The notes under the pieces are model-generated. The model ran no database searches. It was not told the DNA's origin and worked only from the letters and a program-made list of their open reading frames with translations. A program made the translations under genes and the position numbers. Positions 7,007-14,464 of a DNA stretch of 52,458 nucleotides are shown here, one piece after another (the first letter of the stretch is position 1; every line of letters begins with the position of its first letter). This stretch comes from a virus: positions 1-52,458 of the IMG/VR virus record IMGVR_UViG_3300022689_000070; one strand, given 5' to 3'.

Positions 7007-7251
7007 CACTGAGCCTCCTTCAGTATGGTTAATGCACCCTTGGTGATGCCGTGTTGGTTGCCGAAAGACCTGATGCGACGCACGGCCTTCTTCAGCGGGT
7101 AGTCGATGTCACGCAGGTAACGCGCATCGGATTTATTTATCTTGATCACCCGGACCGGGAAGTCTATCGATACACAAGAGATGTACTTGCGCCCCGCCTT
7201 GCTGATGACAACGCGGTGACCATTGTCGTTATGAAGTATTTGTACTTTCAT
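7006..7251 (-). CDS. Hypothetical protein, 81 aa, first gene of leftward mini-operon
   Basis: This small basic protein has a beta-rich N-terminus (VQILHNDNGHRVVISKAGRKYI) and a lysine/arginine-rich helical end. It starts at a GGAGTGCAGTGATG cassette, just downstream of a leftward TATAAT promoter that overlaps the palindrome at 7288-7330. It is coupled to the peptidase-like gene. Function unknown. Confidence 0.65.
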   Translation of the reverse strand: MKVQILHNDNGHRVVISKAGRKYISCVSIDFPVRVIKINKSDARYLRDIDYPLKKAVRRIRSFGNQHGITKGALTILKEAQ

Positions 7252-7284
7252 CACTGCACTCCAATTTATTTAAGATGAGGGATT

Positions 7285-7313
7285 ATTATATCAAATGGGT
7301 TTTTGCCAAATTG
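7285..7313 (-). promoter_or_regulatory. Leftward promoter for the mini-operon
   Basis: On the minus strand a perfect TATAAT (7285-7290) lies 17 bp from a weak -35, CAATTT (7308-7313). Both lie on the long palindrome 7288-7330, so a protein bound there would block the promoter. Confidence 0.5.
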
Positions 7314-7330
7314 CACGAAACCCTTGATAT
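7288..7330. promoter_or_regulatory. Long imperfect palindrome, candidate operator
   Basis: ATATCAA at 7288-7294 mirrors TTGATAT at 7324-7330. Inside, GGGTTT mirrors AAACCC, and TGC mirrors GCA around an AAATT centre. The half-site CAAGGGTTT is shared with the palindrome at 50537-50556. It overlaps the leftward promoter and the -35 of a rightward promoter, so it probably binds the same regulator, most simply the Cro-like protein. Confidence 0.55.
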
Positions 7331-7352
7331 GACTCACTTTCCGGCCTGTAAC
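7324..7352 (+). promoter_or_regulatory. Candidate rightward late promoter
   Basis: TTGATA (7324-7329), 17 bp, then TGTAAC (7347-7352) gives a moderate sigma70 match. The -35 lies in the right arm of the palindrome. It would make a leader of about 120 nt before the small terminase gene. A TTGACT at 7381 is another possible -35 but lacks a good -10. Confidence 0.35.
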
Positions 7353-7479
7353 CCGCATAAATACGTGGCCAAAAAAAAGCTTGACTCGATCTACATAGGG
7401 CAAAATGAAGCAATAATTGCGGGGTAGCACCTCTACAAGCTAGTATTGGCGCCATCGAAATTATTTTTCAGGGACTAAA

Positions 7480-8037
7480 ATGGCTGAAGCAGTAAAGAAG
7501 AAACGCCTTGCCAAGAAATCCACCAACAAGAGAGATGACAACTCTTACTGGAAGACGGACCCGCTCACCGGTAAGCGCTACAAGCATATTATTAAAACCT
7601 TCCCCGGTAGGCCTAGGTGCTTTGACGACTCGGGTGTTCTCTGGACTGAGTGTGTTCAATACATCGAGGAATGCGATAGAACCGCTGTCCCGCCTACCAT
7701 GGCCGGCCTCGCTGCCCACATCGGATGCAGCAAAAGAACCCTGAATGAATACATGAAAGGCTCATACGATACGGATGACGCAAATTTTTCTCGCGCTTTA
7801 GAGCTTGCCCGTACTATTATCGAAGACAGAAAGCTACGAGCTGGCCTGCAGAAGTCATTGGACTCAGGGCTAGTTAAGTTTGACCTAATTAATAACCATG
7901 GTTACACCGAGAAAGTGAGCAACGAAGTCACCGGTAAAGATGGTGGCCCTGTTGAGACAAGAGAGGTCTCTGATATGGAGTTTGCCAGACGTATAGCGTG
8001 GTTGTTTCATAATGCAAGCAAAGAGGAAAAGGTATGA
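7480..8037 (+). CDS. terS: Terminase small subunit
   Basis: This is a 185-residue protein with a basic N-terminus, a central HTH (MAGLAAHIGCSKRTLNEYMKGS, about residues 74-95) and a C-terminal helical oligomerisation part. It is the usual layout of DNA-recognising terminase small subunits. It opens the late operon, two kilobases before the large subunit. The stop overlaps the next start (ATGA). It selects the packaging site and loads the large terminase. Confidence 0.75.
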   Translation: MAEAVKKKRLAKKSTNKRDDNSYWKTDPLTGKRYKHIIKTFPGRPRCFDDSGVLWTECVQYIEECDRTAVPPTMAGLAAHIGCSKRTLNEYMKGSYDTDDANFSRALELARTIIEDRKLRAGLQKSLDSGLVKFDLINNHGYTEKVSNEVTGKDGGPVETREVSDMEFARRIAWLFHNASKEEKV

Positions 8038-8408
8038 GTGACAATGTGAAACGAGTAACGGTGGATGTGCTGACCAATGCTACTGGCGATTTCAGTGTTA
8101 ACACCCCAAACATTGGTGGCATCATCACGCAGATAATGTACGAACCTGATGACTCAGCGGGAAATAGACTAGCTTCAGCCGCTGATATTGATATTGTCGG
8201 CAGCGTGACTGGCATCGTATTATTGAATGCGGACAACTTCACTGACGCTGCGAACAATGTGCAATGGGTGCCTGTGCAGGACAGCGTATTAGTGGATGGC
8301 GCAGCTGGGGACAATCAGTATCTGTTCACAATCAACGAGCCGTTAACCATTACCATCGCAGCAGGCGGCAACACCAAATCCGGCAAAATTCATTTGTGGT
8401 ATGTGTAG
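8034..8408 (+). CDS. Putative small virion (decoration-type) protein, 124 aa
   Basis: This beta-rich protein has repeated strands (VTVDVLTNATGDFSVNT, GGIITQIMYEP, ADIDIVGSVTGIVLL, LTITIAAGGNTKSGKIHLWYV). Similar small proteins occur in phage structural modules and are often called minor structural proteins. It sits between terminase subunits with the LamG-like gene, suggesting an accessory head or fibre role. No direct evidence of incorporation. Confidence 0.5.
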   Translation: MSDNVKRVTVDVLTNATGDFSVNTPNIGGIITQIMYEPDDSAGNRLASAADIDIVGSVTGIVLLNADNFTDAANNVQWVPVQDSVLVDGAAGDNQYLFTINEPLTITIAAGGNTKSGKIHLWYV

Positions 8409-9187
8409 TGAACCTTAGAAAAAAATTGATGATGCAAGTCCTAGGGCCTGCTGCTGCAGGAGAAAGCGTATATGGCACGTCGCTTGACGGAACCAATGAC
8501 TATTGGGCATTGACCAACGTTTCTGGGGTGGATGTGAGCGATTTCAGCTTGGTGTATAAGTTCAAGCAGCGAGCTAATTCTGATGGTGGGAGTAATTTTC
8601 GGGTTGAGAATACAAACACGACAGGTTTTTTACAGGACGCATTAAACATTAACACGTTTTCTATTATTGACACCGGTTCTGTTGTGGGAAACGTCAGCAT
8701 CAACACCAATGTATTCAGCGCAGCTGCCGGGCACGGCAATGCTCTTGCTGCTAACACAACTTATTTGGTTTTCTGTTCTCGAGATCAGAACGTAGCCGGA
8801 GGCGCTGTAATTACAGATGAGGACTTCAACGTGGTGGGGTCATTCTCTGCCGCAAGCCAAAACACGAATTTTGTTATAGCCTTAAATGACGGCACTGCCA
8901 CTAATCTATATGTTGGCAGAAATGGTTCTTCTTACTCAGGTATCGACATGCGCTGGCTTTACTGGGTACCCGAGTACATCGACTTTTCAGTGGCAGGAAA
9001 CCGCACGCAGTTCGTTGATAGCGTAATGGATACAGCAACTTCTCTTGGAGACCTATCCAGTATCAGCGCCACGCAACCTTTTCTTCTGCTTAACGGCGAG
9101 AATGATGTTTGGGGCGACAACAGCGTCGGCAGTTATGGCTCTCTTTCCCCTATAAACGGGCCTACCGCCCCATTGGTTCCGATATGA
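8408..9187 (+). CDS. LamG/concanavalin-like structural protein, 259 aa
   Basis: The start is a GTG in a TAGTG overlap; ATGs at 8429 and 8432 are alternatives. The body resembles a LamG-type jelly roll: SLDGTNDYWAL, DFSLVYKFKQ, then alternating strands and VAGNRTQFVDSVMDTATSLGDLSS. Such domains bind sugars and are found in head fibres and tail fibres. With its place in the packaging block, a head decoration or fibre role is possible. Confidence 0.5.
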   Translation: MNLRKKLMMQVLGPAAAGESVYGTSLDGTNDYWALTNVSGVDVSDFSLVYKFKQRANSDGGSNFRVENTNTTGFLQDALNINTFSIIDTGSVVGNVSINTNVFSAAAGHGNALAANTTYLVFCSRDQNVAGGAVITDEDFNVVGSFSAASQNTNFVIALNDGTATNLYVGRNGSSYSGIDMRWLYWVPEYIDFSVAGNRTQFVDSVMDTATSLGDLSSISATQPFLLLNGENDVWGDNSVGSYGSLSPINGPTAPLVPI

Positions 9188-9498
9188 TAAACGTGCGCTA
9201 CATTACCATTAAGCCCAGCCTGTTAACCGCAGAGCATATAGCGTGGCTTGAGCAGCAAAAGGAAATCTACAGACGTCATCACAAGATAGGCGCTGCCCTT
9301 GATATAGTGCAAAACCAGCTTTTTGATGAAGCCTATATCAAGGTGCCAGAGCAGCAGTACAACGATGAGGTACAAGCAATGGTCGAGGCATTACAGGGCA
9401 CTGTTGTGTTGCGAGTAGATAACAATAATAGCTGGATTAAGCAAAGACAGCTTGAGGCCGACATGGAAGCAAACCCGGAGAAGTATCGTGGCAACTGA
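9184..9498 (+). CDS. Hypothetical late protein, 104 aa
   Basis: The ATG overlaps the preceding stop (ATGA). The product is mostly helical with many glutamines and charged residues and has no recognised domain. It belongs to the accessory cluster between the two terminase genes. Confidence 0.6.
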   Translation: MINVRYITIKPSLLTAEHIAWLEQQKEIYRRHHKIGAALDIVQNQLFDEAYIKVPEQQYNDEVQAMVEALQGTVVLRVDNNNSWIKQRQLEADMEANPEKYRGN

Positions 9499-9772
9499 TA
9501 TTAAGCAGCAATACATGGAGAGCGCCGGCTGGATGCTCGAGGCACTGAAGATGTCCGGCACCCCGGATGAAATGCAGATCACCCTATCCATGCTTTGCAG
9601 TTACTTCTGTATCAAGATGGAAATACACCCCGACGCACTGCGCGAGGCCCTAACCAAGAACATGAAAGCGATTGCTGAGGACCGTCAGCTGATGCTTAAG
9701 ATGACCGAGTACATAGGGAATATGGAAGTACAAAGGAAAACTGATATAAAATCTCCTATCATCACTAACTAG
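9488..9772 (+). CDS. Hypothetical late protein, 94 aa, GTG start
   Basis: A GTG at 9488 behind GGAGAAGTATC is the best start; an ATG further upstream would overlap the previous gene more and lacks a ribosome site. The helical product (QYMESAGWMLEALKMSG...) is unknown. It ends before the short leader-like ORF that precedes terL. Confidence 0.55.
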   Translation: MATDIKQQYMESAGWMLEALKMSGTPDEMQITLSMLCSYFCIKMEIHPDALREALTKNMKAIAEDRQLMLKMTEYIGNMEVQRKTDIKSPIITN

Positions 9773-9811
9773 CCAATACCGGATTAACTCCACAGCAACA
9801 GGAGAATTAAA

Positions 9812-9862
9812 ATGAGTGTATTTACTTTCTGCATGGCCGTTCAGGCGCTGACTAACTCATAA
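9812..9862 (+). CDS. 16-codon leader-like peptide upstream of terL
   Basis: MSVFTFCMAVQALTNS is encoded behind a strong AGGAG at good spacing. A strong intrinsic terminator follows 25 nt after its stop, and terL starts only five bases after the U tract without its own Shine-Dalgarno. This ORF-hairpin-gene layout resembles an attenuation or translational-coupling leader. Translation is untested. Confidence 0.4.
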   Translation: MSVFTFCMAVQALTNS

Positions 9863-9887
9863 TCATGATCCTCTGTTCTACTCTTTC

Positions 9888-9915
9888 GGGGCCATCCGCT
9901 GGCCCCTATTTTTTT
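9888..9915 (+). terminator. Intrinsic terminator / attenuator before terL
   Basis: A perfect 7-bp stem GGGGCCA-TCCGC-TGGCCCC is followed by TATTTTTTT. It lies inside the late operon, immediately before the large terminase gene, so it must be read through for terL expression unless terL has its own promoter. Confidence 0.75.
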
Positions 9916-9919
9916 CTGA

Positions 9920-11512
9920 ATGAGCGCTGTTGAAGAGTTTCTGAGACACCTTGGAGAGCTGCCTGCCTCCGAGGTTCTGCCGCTTAAAGAAGACGTACTG
10001 AAGCGAACCAGCGATATGCTGTGGGTGCCCAACCCGGGTCCGCAGCTGCGAGCCTATGAGTCCAAGGCCGACGAGCTTTTTTATGGTGGCTCTGCGGGGG
10101 GAGGGAAATCTGATTTACTATGTGGGCTTGCTATCAACGAGCATAAGCGCTCCCTGATATTGAGGAGATTTAACGATGATGCGAAAGACTTGGCCTCCAG
10201 AGGTCTTGAGATCCTCGGCACCCGCGACGGGTACAACGGCACAGACAACGTCTGGAAGAGTGGTGAACAGAACATCAAGTGGGCAGGGTGTAAGGATGAA
10301 AAAGACAAAGAGCGGTACAAAGGACGACCGCATGACTTTAAAGCCTTCGACGAAATTGGCGACTTCTTGGAATCTCAGTACCGATTCATTATCACATGGC
10401 TTAGATCAGAAGACCCTCACCAGCGTTGCCGAGTGGTATGCGCAGGAAACCCACCTACTAATCCAGAGGGCCTGTGGGTTATTGAATACTGGGGAGCGTG
10501 GCTTGATCCTAATCATCCCAATCCTGCTGAGGAAGGAGAGCTGCGTTGGTACACAACTCATCCCGTCACTGGCAAGGACGTGGAGGTTGACGGACGAGGA
10601 CCGCATATCATCGAGGGACAGGAATGCCTTGCTCGAAGCCGCACGTTCATTCGAGCAAGACTCGAAGACAATCCAGACCTTGCCGCAGGAGACTACAAAT
10701 CTACACTGGACTCTCTGCCTATTGAAATCAGACGGGCCTATCGCGATGGAGACTTTGGCGCCGCGGTATCCGATAAGGACTTCCAAGTTATCCCAACCTC
10801 ATGGATTGTAGCGGCACAGGACAGATGGAATGAACGACCACCTTACCAAGTACCTATGTGCGCGATCGGCGCTGACCCGGCTGGTGGAGGCGGCGACGAT
10901 AACGTCCTCGCCCCGCGTTATGATGGATGGTTTCAACATCCCATTGTCATCCCCGGTGCAGAGCGACCTCTTGGAACAGACATCTCTGGAGACATCGTCA
11001 AGGTACGACTCGACAATGCCGTCGTCATACTTGACTGTGGCGGCGGATACGGCGGCTCTACATACAAGACGCTTAAAGAAAACGACATAGAAACGGTCGC
11101 GTTTAAAGGCTCAGAGAAAACAATCGAACGTACCGTTGAAGGGCAGCTGAAGTTTTACAACAAACGCGCACTGCAATACTGGCGTTTTCGTGAAGCACTG
11201 GACCCGGATCAGCCATGGGGTAGTCCGATTATGCTGCCACCAGACCCCGAGATCCGTGCGGACCTTGCCGCTCCAACATTTAAGATCACACCGCAAGGCA
11301 TATTGATTGAACCGAAAGCGGACATCATTAAGCGTATTGGACGTAGCCCGGGCAAAGGTGATGCGATTACAATGGCATGGAGTGGTGGCCAGAGGCAGAT
11401 AGCATACCGCTATCAAGCTGGCAGCAGGTCCGAGCAAGGACTGGGTGTAAGGTCAGGCAAACAAACAACGGCGAACATGGGTGGACGACACGCCGGTAGG
11501 AGAAGAAGATGA
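9920..11512 (+). CDS. terL: Terminase large subunit
   Basis: This 530-residue packaging motor protein has an N-terminal ATPase with Walker A GGSAGGGKS (about residues 57-65) and Walker B AFDEIGDF (about 141-148). An RNase H-like nuclease domain follows, with acidic residues in GADPAGGGGDDN (about 317), VILDCGGGYGG (about 371) and KGDAITMAW (about 487). It cuts concatemers and pumps DNA into proheads. The first ATG has no Shine-Dalgarno; the next in-frame ATG is at 10016. The end overlaps the next gene (ATGA). Confidence 0.95.
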   Translation: MSAVEEFLRHLGELPASEVLPLKEDVLKRTSDMLWVPNPGPQLRAYESKADELFYGGSAGGGKSDLLCGLAINEHKRSLILRRFNDDAKDLASRGLEILGTRDGYNGTDNVWKSGEQNIKWAGCKDEKDKERYKGRPHDFKAFDEIGDFLESQYRFIITWLRSEDPHQRCRVVCAGNPPTNPEGLWVIEYWGAWLDPNHPNPAEEGELRWYTTHPVTGKDVEVDGRGPHIIEGQECLARSRTFIRARLEDNPDLAAGDYKSTLDSLPIEIRRAYRDGDFGAAVSDKDFQVIPTSWIVAAQDRWNERPPYQVPMCAIGADPAGGGGDDNVLAPRYDGWFQHPIVIPGAERPLGTDISGDIVKVRLDNAVVILDCGGGYGGSTYKTLKENDIETVAFKGSEKTIERTVEGQLKFYNKRALQYWRFREALDPDQPWGSPIMLPPDPEIRADLAAPTFKITPQGILIEPKADIIKRIGRSPGKGDAITMAWSGGQRQIAYRYQAGSRSEQGLGVRSGKQTTANMGGRHAGRRRR

Positions 11513-11925
11513 AACTGTTTATAACTTACCTCATGGCAATATTATTTCCACGCGACCCCTTTGCCTTTGAAGGTATCGACATTCCCGTTGAGAAGAAACA
11601 AAAAGAAGACGGACCTGTCATCGCCACAGTGATGTTAAAAAGCATATTCAAGGCTGTCACCAATGTAGTTAAATCCATATTCTCGCCACCCAAGGCTGAG
11701 AAGGCGCCACCACCACCACCTCTACCAAAGAAAGAGGATCTTGCATCGCAGAAATCAGGTAACACCATGCCAGTGCCAGATGATAAAGCATTAGCGGAGA
11801 GTCAGCGCAAAGCCTATCTTACTAAGTACGGTGGCCGGGGCAGGAAAGGATCTATATTAACCGCTGACAACAAGGACAGGTTCAAAGAAGACAACGTCGA
11901 ATTTAATCAGTCCTCATACAGGTAA
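11509..11925 (+). CDS. Small pre-portal protein, proline-rich, 138 aa
   Basis: The N-terminus has a hydrophobic stretch, then VKSIFSPPKAEKAPPPPPLPKKED, then a GGRGRKGSILTAD segment. This layout recurs in small proteins found between terL and portal in podovirus-like phages. The C-terminal RFKEDNVEFNQSSYR resembles the end of the next protein. Role unknown; a head-assembly or portal-associated function is inferred from position. Confidence 0.6.
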   Translation: MKLFITYLMAILFPRDPFAFEGIDIPVEKKQKEDGPVIATVMLKSIFKAVTNVVKSIFSPPKAEKAPPPPPLPKKEDLASQKSGNTMPVPDDKALAESQRKAYLTKYGGRGRKGSILTADNKDRFKEDNVEFNQSSYR

Positions 11926-11931
11926 GCCATC

Positions 11932-12258
11932 ATGACGACAATAACGAACAGACCCAACGTGCAAGCAAAGAGTCCATTCGGTGCAGGCACTGGCGCACCC
12001 GGAACAACAAAAGAAGTACGGCGAGCGGCGCCATCGAGCAGCACAACTAAGCCAAACCGTAACAAGCCAAAAGCTAAGCCTAAGCCTAAGTCAGTCGCGG
12101 CCAAGACCAAGGATGCCACTGAAGGCGTTAAGGACAAGGGCGGCTCCATCGGCGCGAAGAAAAAAGAAAAACGCACTGCAGCGGGTGGCCGTAAAGTCAT
12201 GACCCAAAGAGATGCCTTCAAAGAAGATGGCTCAACAGTAGCATCTGAATACCGGTAA
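11932..12258 (+). CDS. Lysine-rich pre-portal protein, 108 aa
   Basis: The protein is very basic and disordered, with a KPNRNKPKAKPKPKSV stretch and a KKKEKRTAAGG block, and probably binds nucleic acid or acidic partners. Its end (DAFKEDGSTVASEYR) matches the end of the preceding product ([RA]FKED...S-x-YR), so the pair may share a docking tail. No known family. Confidence 0.6.
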   Translation: MTTITNRPNVQAKSPFGAGTGAPGTTKEVRRAAPSSSTTKPNRNKPKAKPKPKSVAAKTKDATEGVKDKGGSIGAKKKEKRTAAGGRKVMTQRDAFKEDGSTVASEYR

Positions 12259-12267
12259 AGAACGCAC

Positions 12268-13911
12268 ATGTCATACAAAAATCCATCGGTTAAGTTTCTT
12301 GTTGATCTCGCAGAGAAGACGTTCACCCGCAAGAAAACATTGAACCAGCTGCATCAGGAGATAGCAGAAAACTTCTACCCTGAGCGTGCTGACTTCACTT
12401 ACAACCGCCACCTCGGTGATGAGTTTGCCGATCATCTTTACGACTCATACCCGGTGCTGGTCCGTCGCGACCTTGGTAATCAGTTGTCTGCGATGCTGCG
12501 TCCTACTGAGAAAGAATGGCACATCATGCAGACCACTAACTACGACAAGGTGGACCACGCTGGCAAGTCATGGCTTGAGTGGGCGAACAAGCGCCAGAAC
12601 TTCTTCATGTACGAACGCTCATCGAACTTCGTGCGTGCTACCAAGGAAGGCGATCATGATTTTGCTACCTTCGGCCAGACTGTTATTGAGCCTGACATCA
12701 ACAAGAACAGGACCGGTTTAACCTATCGCTGTCATCACCTGCGTGACATGGCGTGGGTTGAGGATGAGTTCGGACAGATCATCTACGTGTTCCGCAAGTG
12801 GAAGCCGATGGCTCATGATCTTGGTCGCATCTTCGGTGAAGACAAATGCCACGAGACGGTTAAGAGGGCGGTTAAGAAAGACCCGCTGAAAGAAATTAAC
12901 TGCATGCACATCATGGCCCCGGGTGATCGGTACGAGGGAGAAGGTTATAGGAATCAGTTCGACTGGGTGTCGCTGTACGTTGATATTGAAAACGAACACC
13001 AGCTGGAGGTGATGCCTTCACGTCGCCGTCGCTATGTTATTCCACGCTGGCAGACAGTGTCCGGTTCACAGTATGCGTACTCACCGGCCACCATCACCGC
13101 GCTGCCTGACGCAAGAATGATACAAGCAATGACATTGGTCCTACTCGAGGCTGGGGAGAAGTTTGTTAATCCACCACTAGTAGCTACACAGGAAGCTGTG
13201 CGCTCCGATGCCGCACTGTATGCTGGTGGTATCACATGGGTGGATAAGGATTACGATGAACGGCTGGGTGATGCACTGCGTCCTTTGACCACTGATAAGA
13301 ACGGCTTGCCTATCGGTTTCCAGATGTCAGACATGACCAAGCAGCAGATACGCGAGTGTTTCTATCTCAATCAGATTCGCATGCCTATGCTGGACAAAGA
13401 GGCTACTGCGTATGAGGTTGGCCAGATCGTGCAGGAATACATTCGTAATGCGCTGCCACTGTTCGAGCCTATGGAGGTGAACTACAACGGCGAGTTGTGC
13501 GAAGAGACCTTCGACCTGCTCTTCTGGAACGGCGCCTTCGGCGGCATCAACGAAATACCTGAGAGCTTGCGGGGTAAAGATATTGAGTTTAAGTTTATGT
13601 CTCCATTACACGATGCTGAAGGCCAAGGTGAAGCGCAGCGCATACTCGAAGTTCAACAGATACTGGGCAGCACGATGGAGTTTGATCCTACTGTGAACGT
13701 CCACGTTGATTTCCATCAGGCATTCCGTGGCGCGATAGATCGCATGAACGTGCCGAAGGAATGGATTGTTGATGAAAAGGTTGCTATGCAACGACTCGCT
13801 GCTATCCAGCAACAGCAGGAAGCCGCCGCTGAAGCTGAAGCCATGCAACAGGCGGCTGAGACTGCCAAGACCGGAAGCGAAGCAGAGAAGAACCTGAGCG
13901 ATGCAGAGTAG
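12268..13911 (+). CDS. Portal (head-to-tail connecting) protein
   Basis: The 547-residue product matches podovirus head-tail connector proteins of the T7 gp8 type. It has LHQEIAENFYPERADF early, a central RRRRYVIPRW...YAYSPATITALPDARMIQAM segment, and a Gln/Ala-rich coiled-coil tail (after about residue 505). Twelve copies normally form the DNA channel at the capsid vertex. It follows terminase in the expected order. Confidence 0.92.
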   Translation: MSYKNPSVKFLVDLAEKTFTRKKTLNQLHQEIAENFYPERADFTYNRHLGDEFADHLYDSYPVLVRRDLGNQLSAMLRPTEKEWHIMQTTNYDKVDHAGKSWLEWANKRQNFFMYERSSNFVRATKEGDHDFATFGQTVIEPDINKNRTGLTYRCHHLRDMAWVEDEFGQIIYVFRKWKPMAHDLGRIFGEDKCHETVKRAVKKDPLKEINCMHIMAPGDRYEGEGYRNQFDWVSLYVDIENEHQLEVMPSRRRRYVIPRWQTVSGSQYAYSPATITALPDARMIQAMTLVLLEAGEKFVNPPLVATQEAVRSDAALYAGGITWVDKDYDERLGDALRPLTTDKNGLPIGFQMSDMTKQQIRECFYLNQIRMPMLDKEATAYEVGQIVQEYIRNALPLFEPMEVNYNGELCEETFDLLFWNGAFGGINEIPESLRGKDIEFKFMSPLHDAEGQGEAQRILEVQQILGSTMEFDPTVNVHVDFHQAFRGAIDRMNVPKEWIVDEKVAMQRLAAIQQQQEAAAEAEAMQQAAETAKTGSEAEKNLSDAE

Positions 13912-14200
13912 AAAACAATTACCATGGGAACCGGCTGAGTACGATTCCGCAATAGTCACTGCCGTGCAACACCTTGTTGCCGGTACCTGCGAGCCACAAC
14001 TCCAACAGAAATTCATCGACTGGCTTATCCATGAGTGCTGCGACACTTACGGCATGTCATTCCGACCCGACGATAAGGGAGGTCATGACGCCATGGTGTT
14101 CGCTGAAGCCAAGCGCTACGTGGGCAATCAAGTGGTGAAAATGCTCCAACTAAAACCTGCTGTCGTAGCAGGCGACGACGACCCAAAAGAACAAGGCTAA
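13901..14200 (+). CDS. Bbp19-like small protein, 99 aa
   Basis: The pattern FIDWLIHECCDTYGMSFRPDDKGGHDAMVFAEAKRYVGNQVVKML resembles the small Bbp19-type family found after podovirus portal genes, where a helical protein carries an aromatic SFRP and an F-A-E-G/A-KR motif. Role in assembly is unknown. It overlaps the portal gene by 11 bases and the next ORF by one. Confidence 0.6.
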   Translation: MQSRKQLPWEPAEYDSAIVTAVQHLVAGTCEPQLQQKFIDWLIHECCDTYGMSFRPDDKGGHDAMVFAEAKRYVGNQVVKMLQLKPAVVAGDDDPKEQG

Positions 14201-14310
14201 TGGAACAGCAAGTCTCAATCGAAACGATAATGCGTGCCAGAGCTATGTTGGATAATGACGAGATAGAAAAAGATTGGCCTTCATACATCATCGACCAGTA
14301 TGGTGAATGA
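14200..14310 (+). CDS. Small helical protein, 36 aa
   Basis: The ORF starts in a TAATG overlap with the Bbp19-like gene. It encodes a short acidic helix (IETIMRARAMLDNDEIEKDWPSYI). The strict coupling supports translation. Function unknown. Confidence 0.45.
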   Translation: MEQQVSIETIMRARAMLDNDEIEKDWPSYIIDQYGE

Positions 14311-14373
14311 CAGTTTCTTGAACACTGGTGTTTCTTTCAGACATATAACGGAGCCTAAATGGAGGTGATTATC

Positions 14374-14424
14374 ATGGCTGGGTGTAAAGGTAAGAAGAAA
14401 GGCGGCGGCGGTCGCAAGAAGTAA
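14374..14424 (+). CDS. 16-residue lysine/glycine-rich peptide
   Basis: MAGCKGKKKGGGGRKK follows a near-ideal TGGAGGTGATTATC ribosome site, stronger than most in this genome. Tiny basic Gly/Lys/Cys ORFs are often seen beside portal genes in podovirus-like phages. It is followed by a 9-bp hairpin and the HExxH gene. It may be an assembly peptide or a leader. Confidence 0.5.
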   Translation: MAGCKGKKKGGGGRKK

Positions 14425-14440
14425 TAGTTGCGGACTATCC

Positions 14441-14464
14441 GGGGGTTTATTATCTTAAGCCCCC
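14441..14464 (+). promoter_or_regulatory. Hairpin abutting the HExxH gene start
   Basis: GGGGGTTTA (14441-14449) pairs with TAAGCCCCC (14456-14464) through nine base pairs, one of them G-U, with a 6-nt loop. The last C touches the ATG at 14465. No Shine-Dalgarno is present and no U tract follows, so the likely effect is on translation or RNA stability rather than termination. Confidence 0.55.

Noticed and set aside
7381-7409. TTGACT as late promoter -35
   Set aside because: No acceptable -10 hexamer lies at 16-18 bp. The TTGATA/TGTAAC pair upstream fits better.
10176-10811. 211-codon ORF inside terL in another frame
   Set aside because: It lies fully within the conserved ATPase and nuclease coding sequence and shows no family features.
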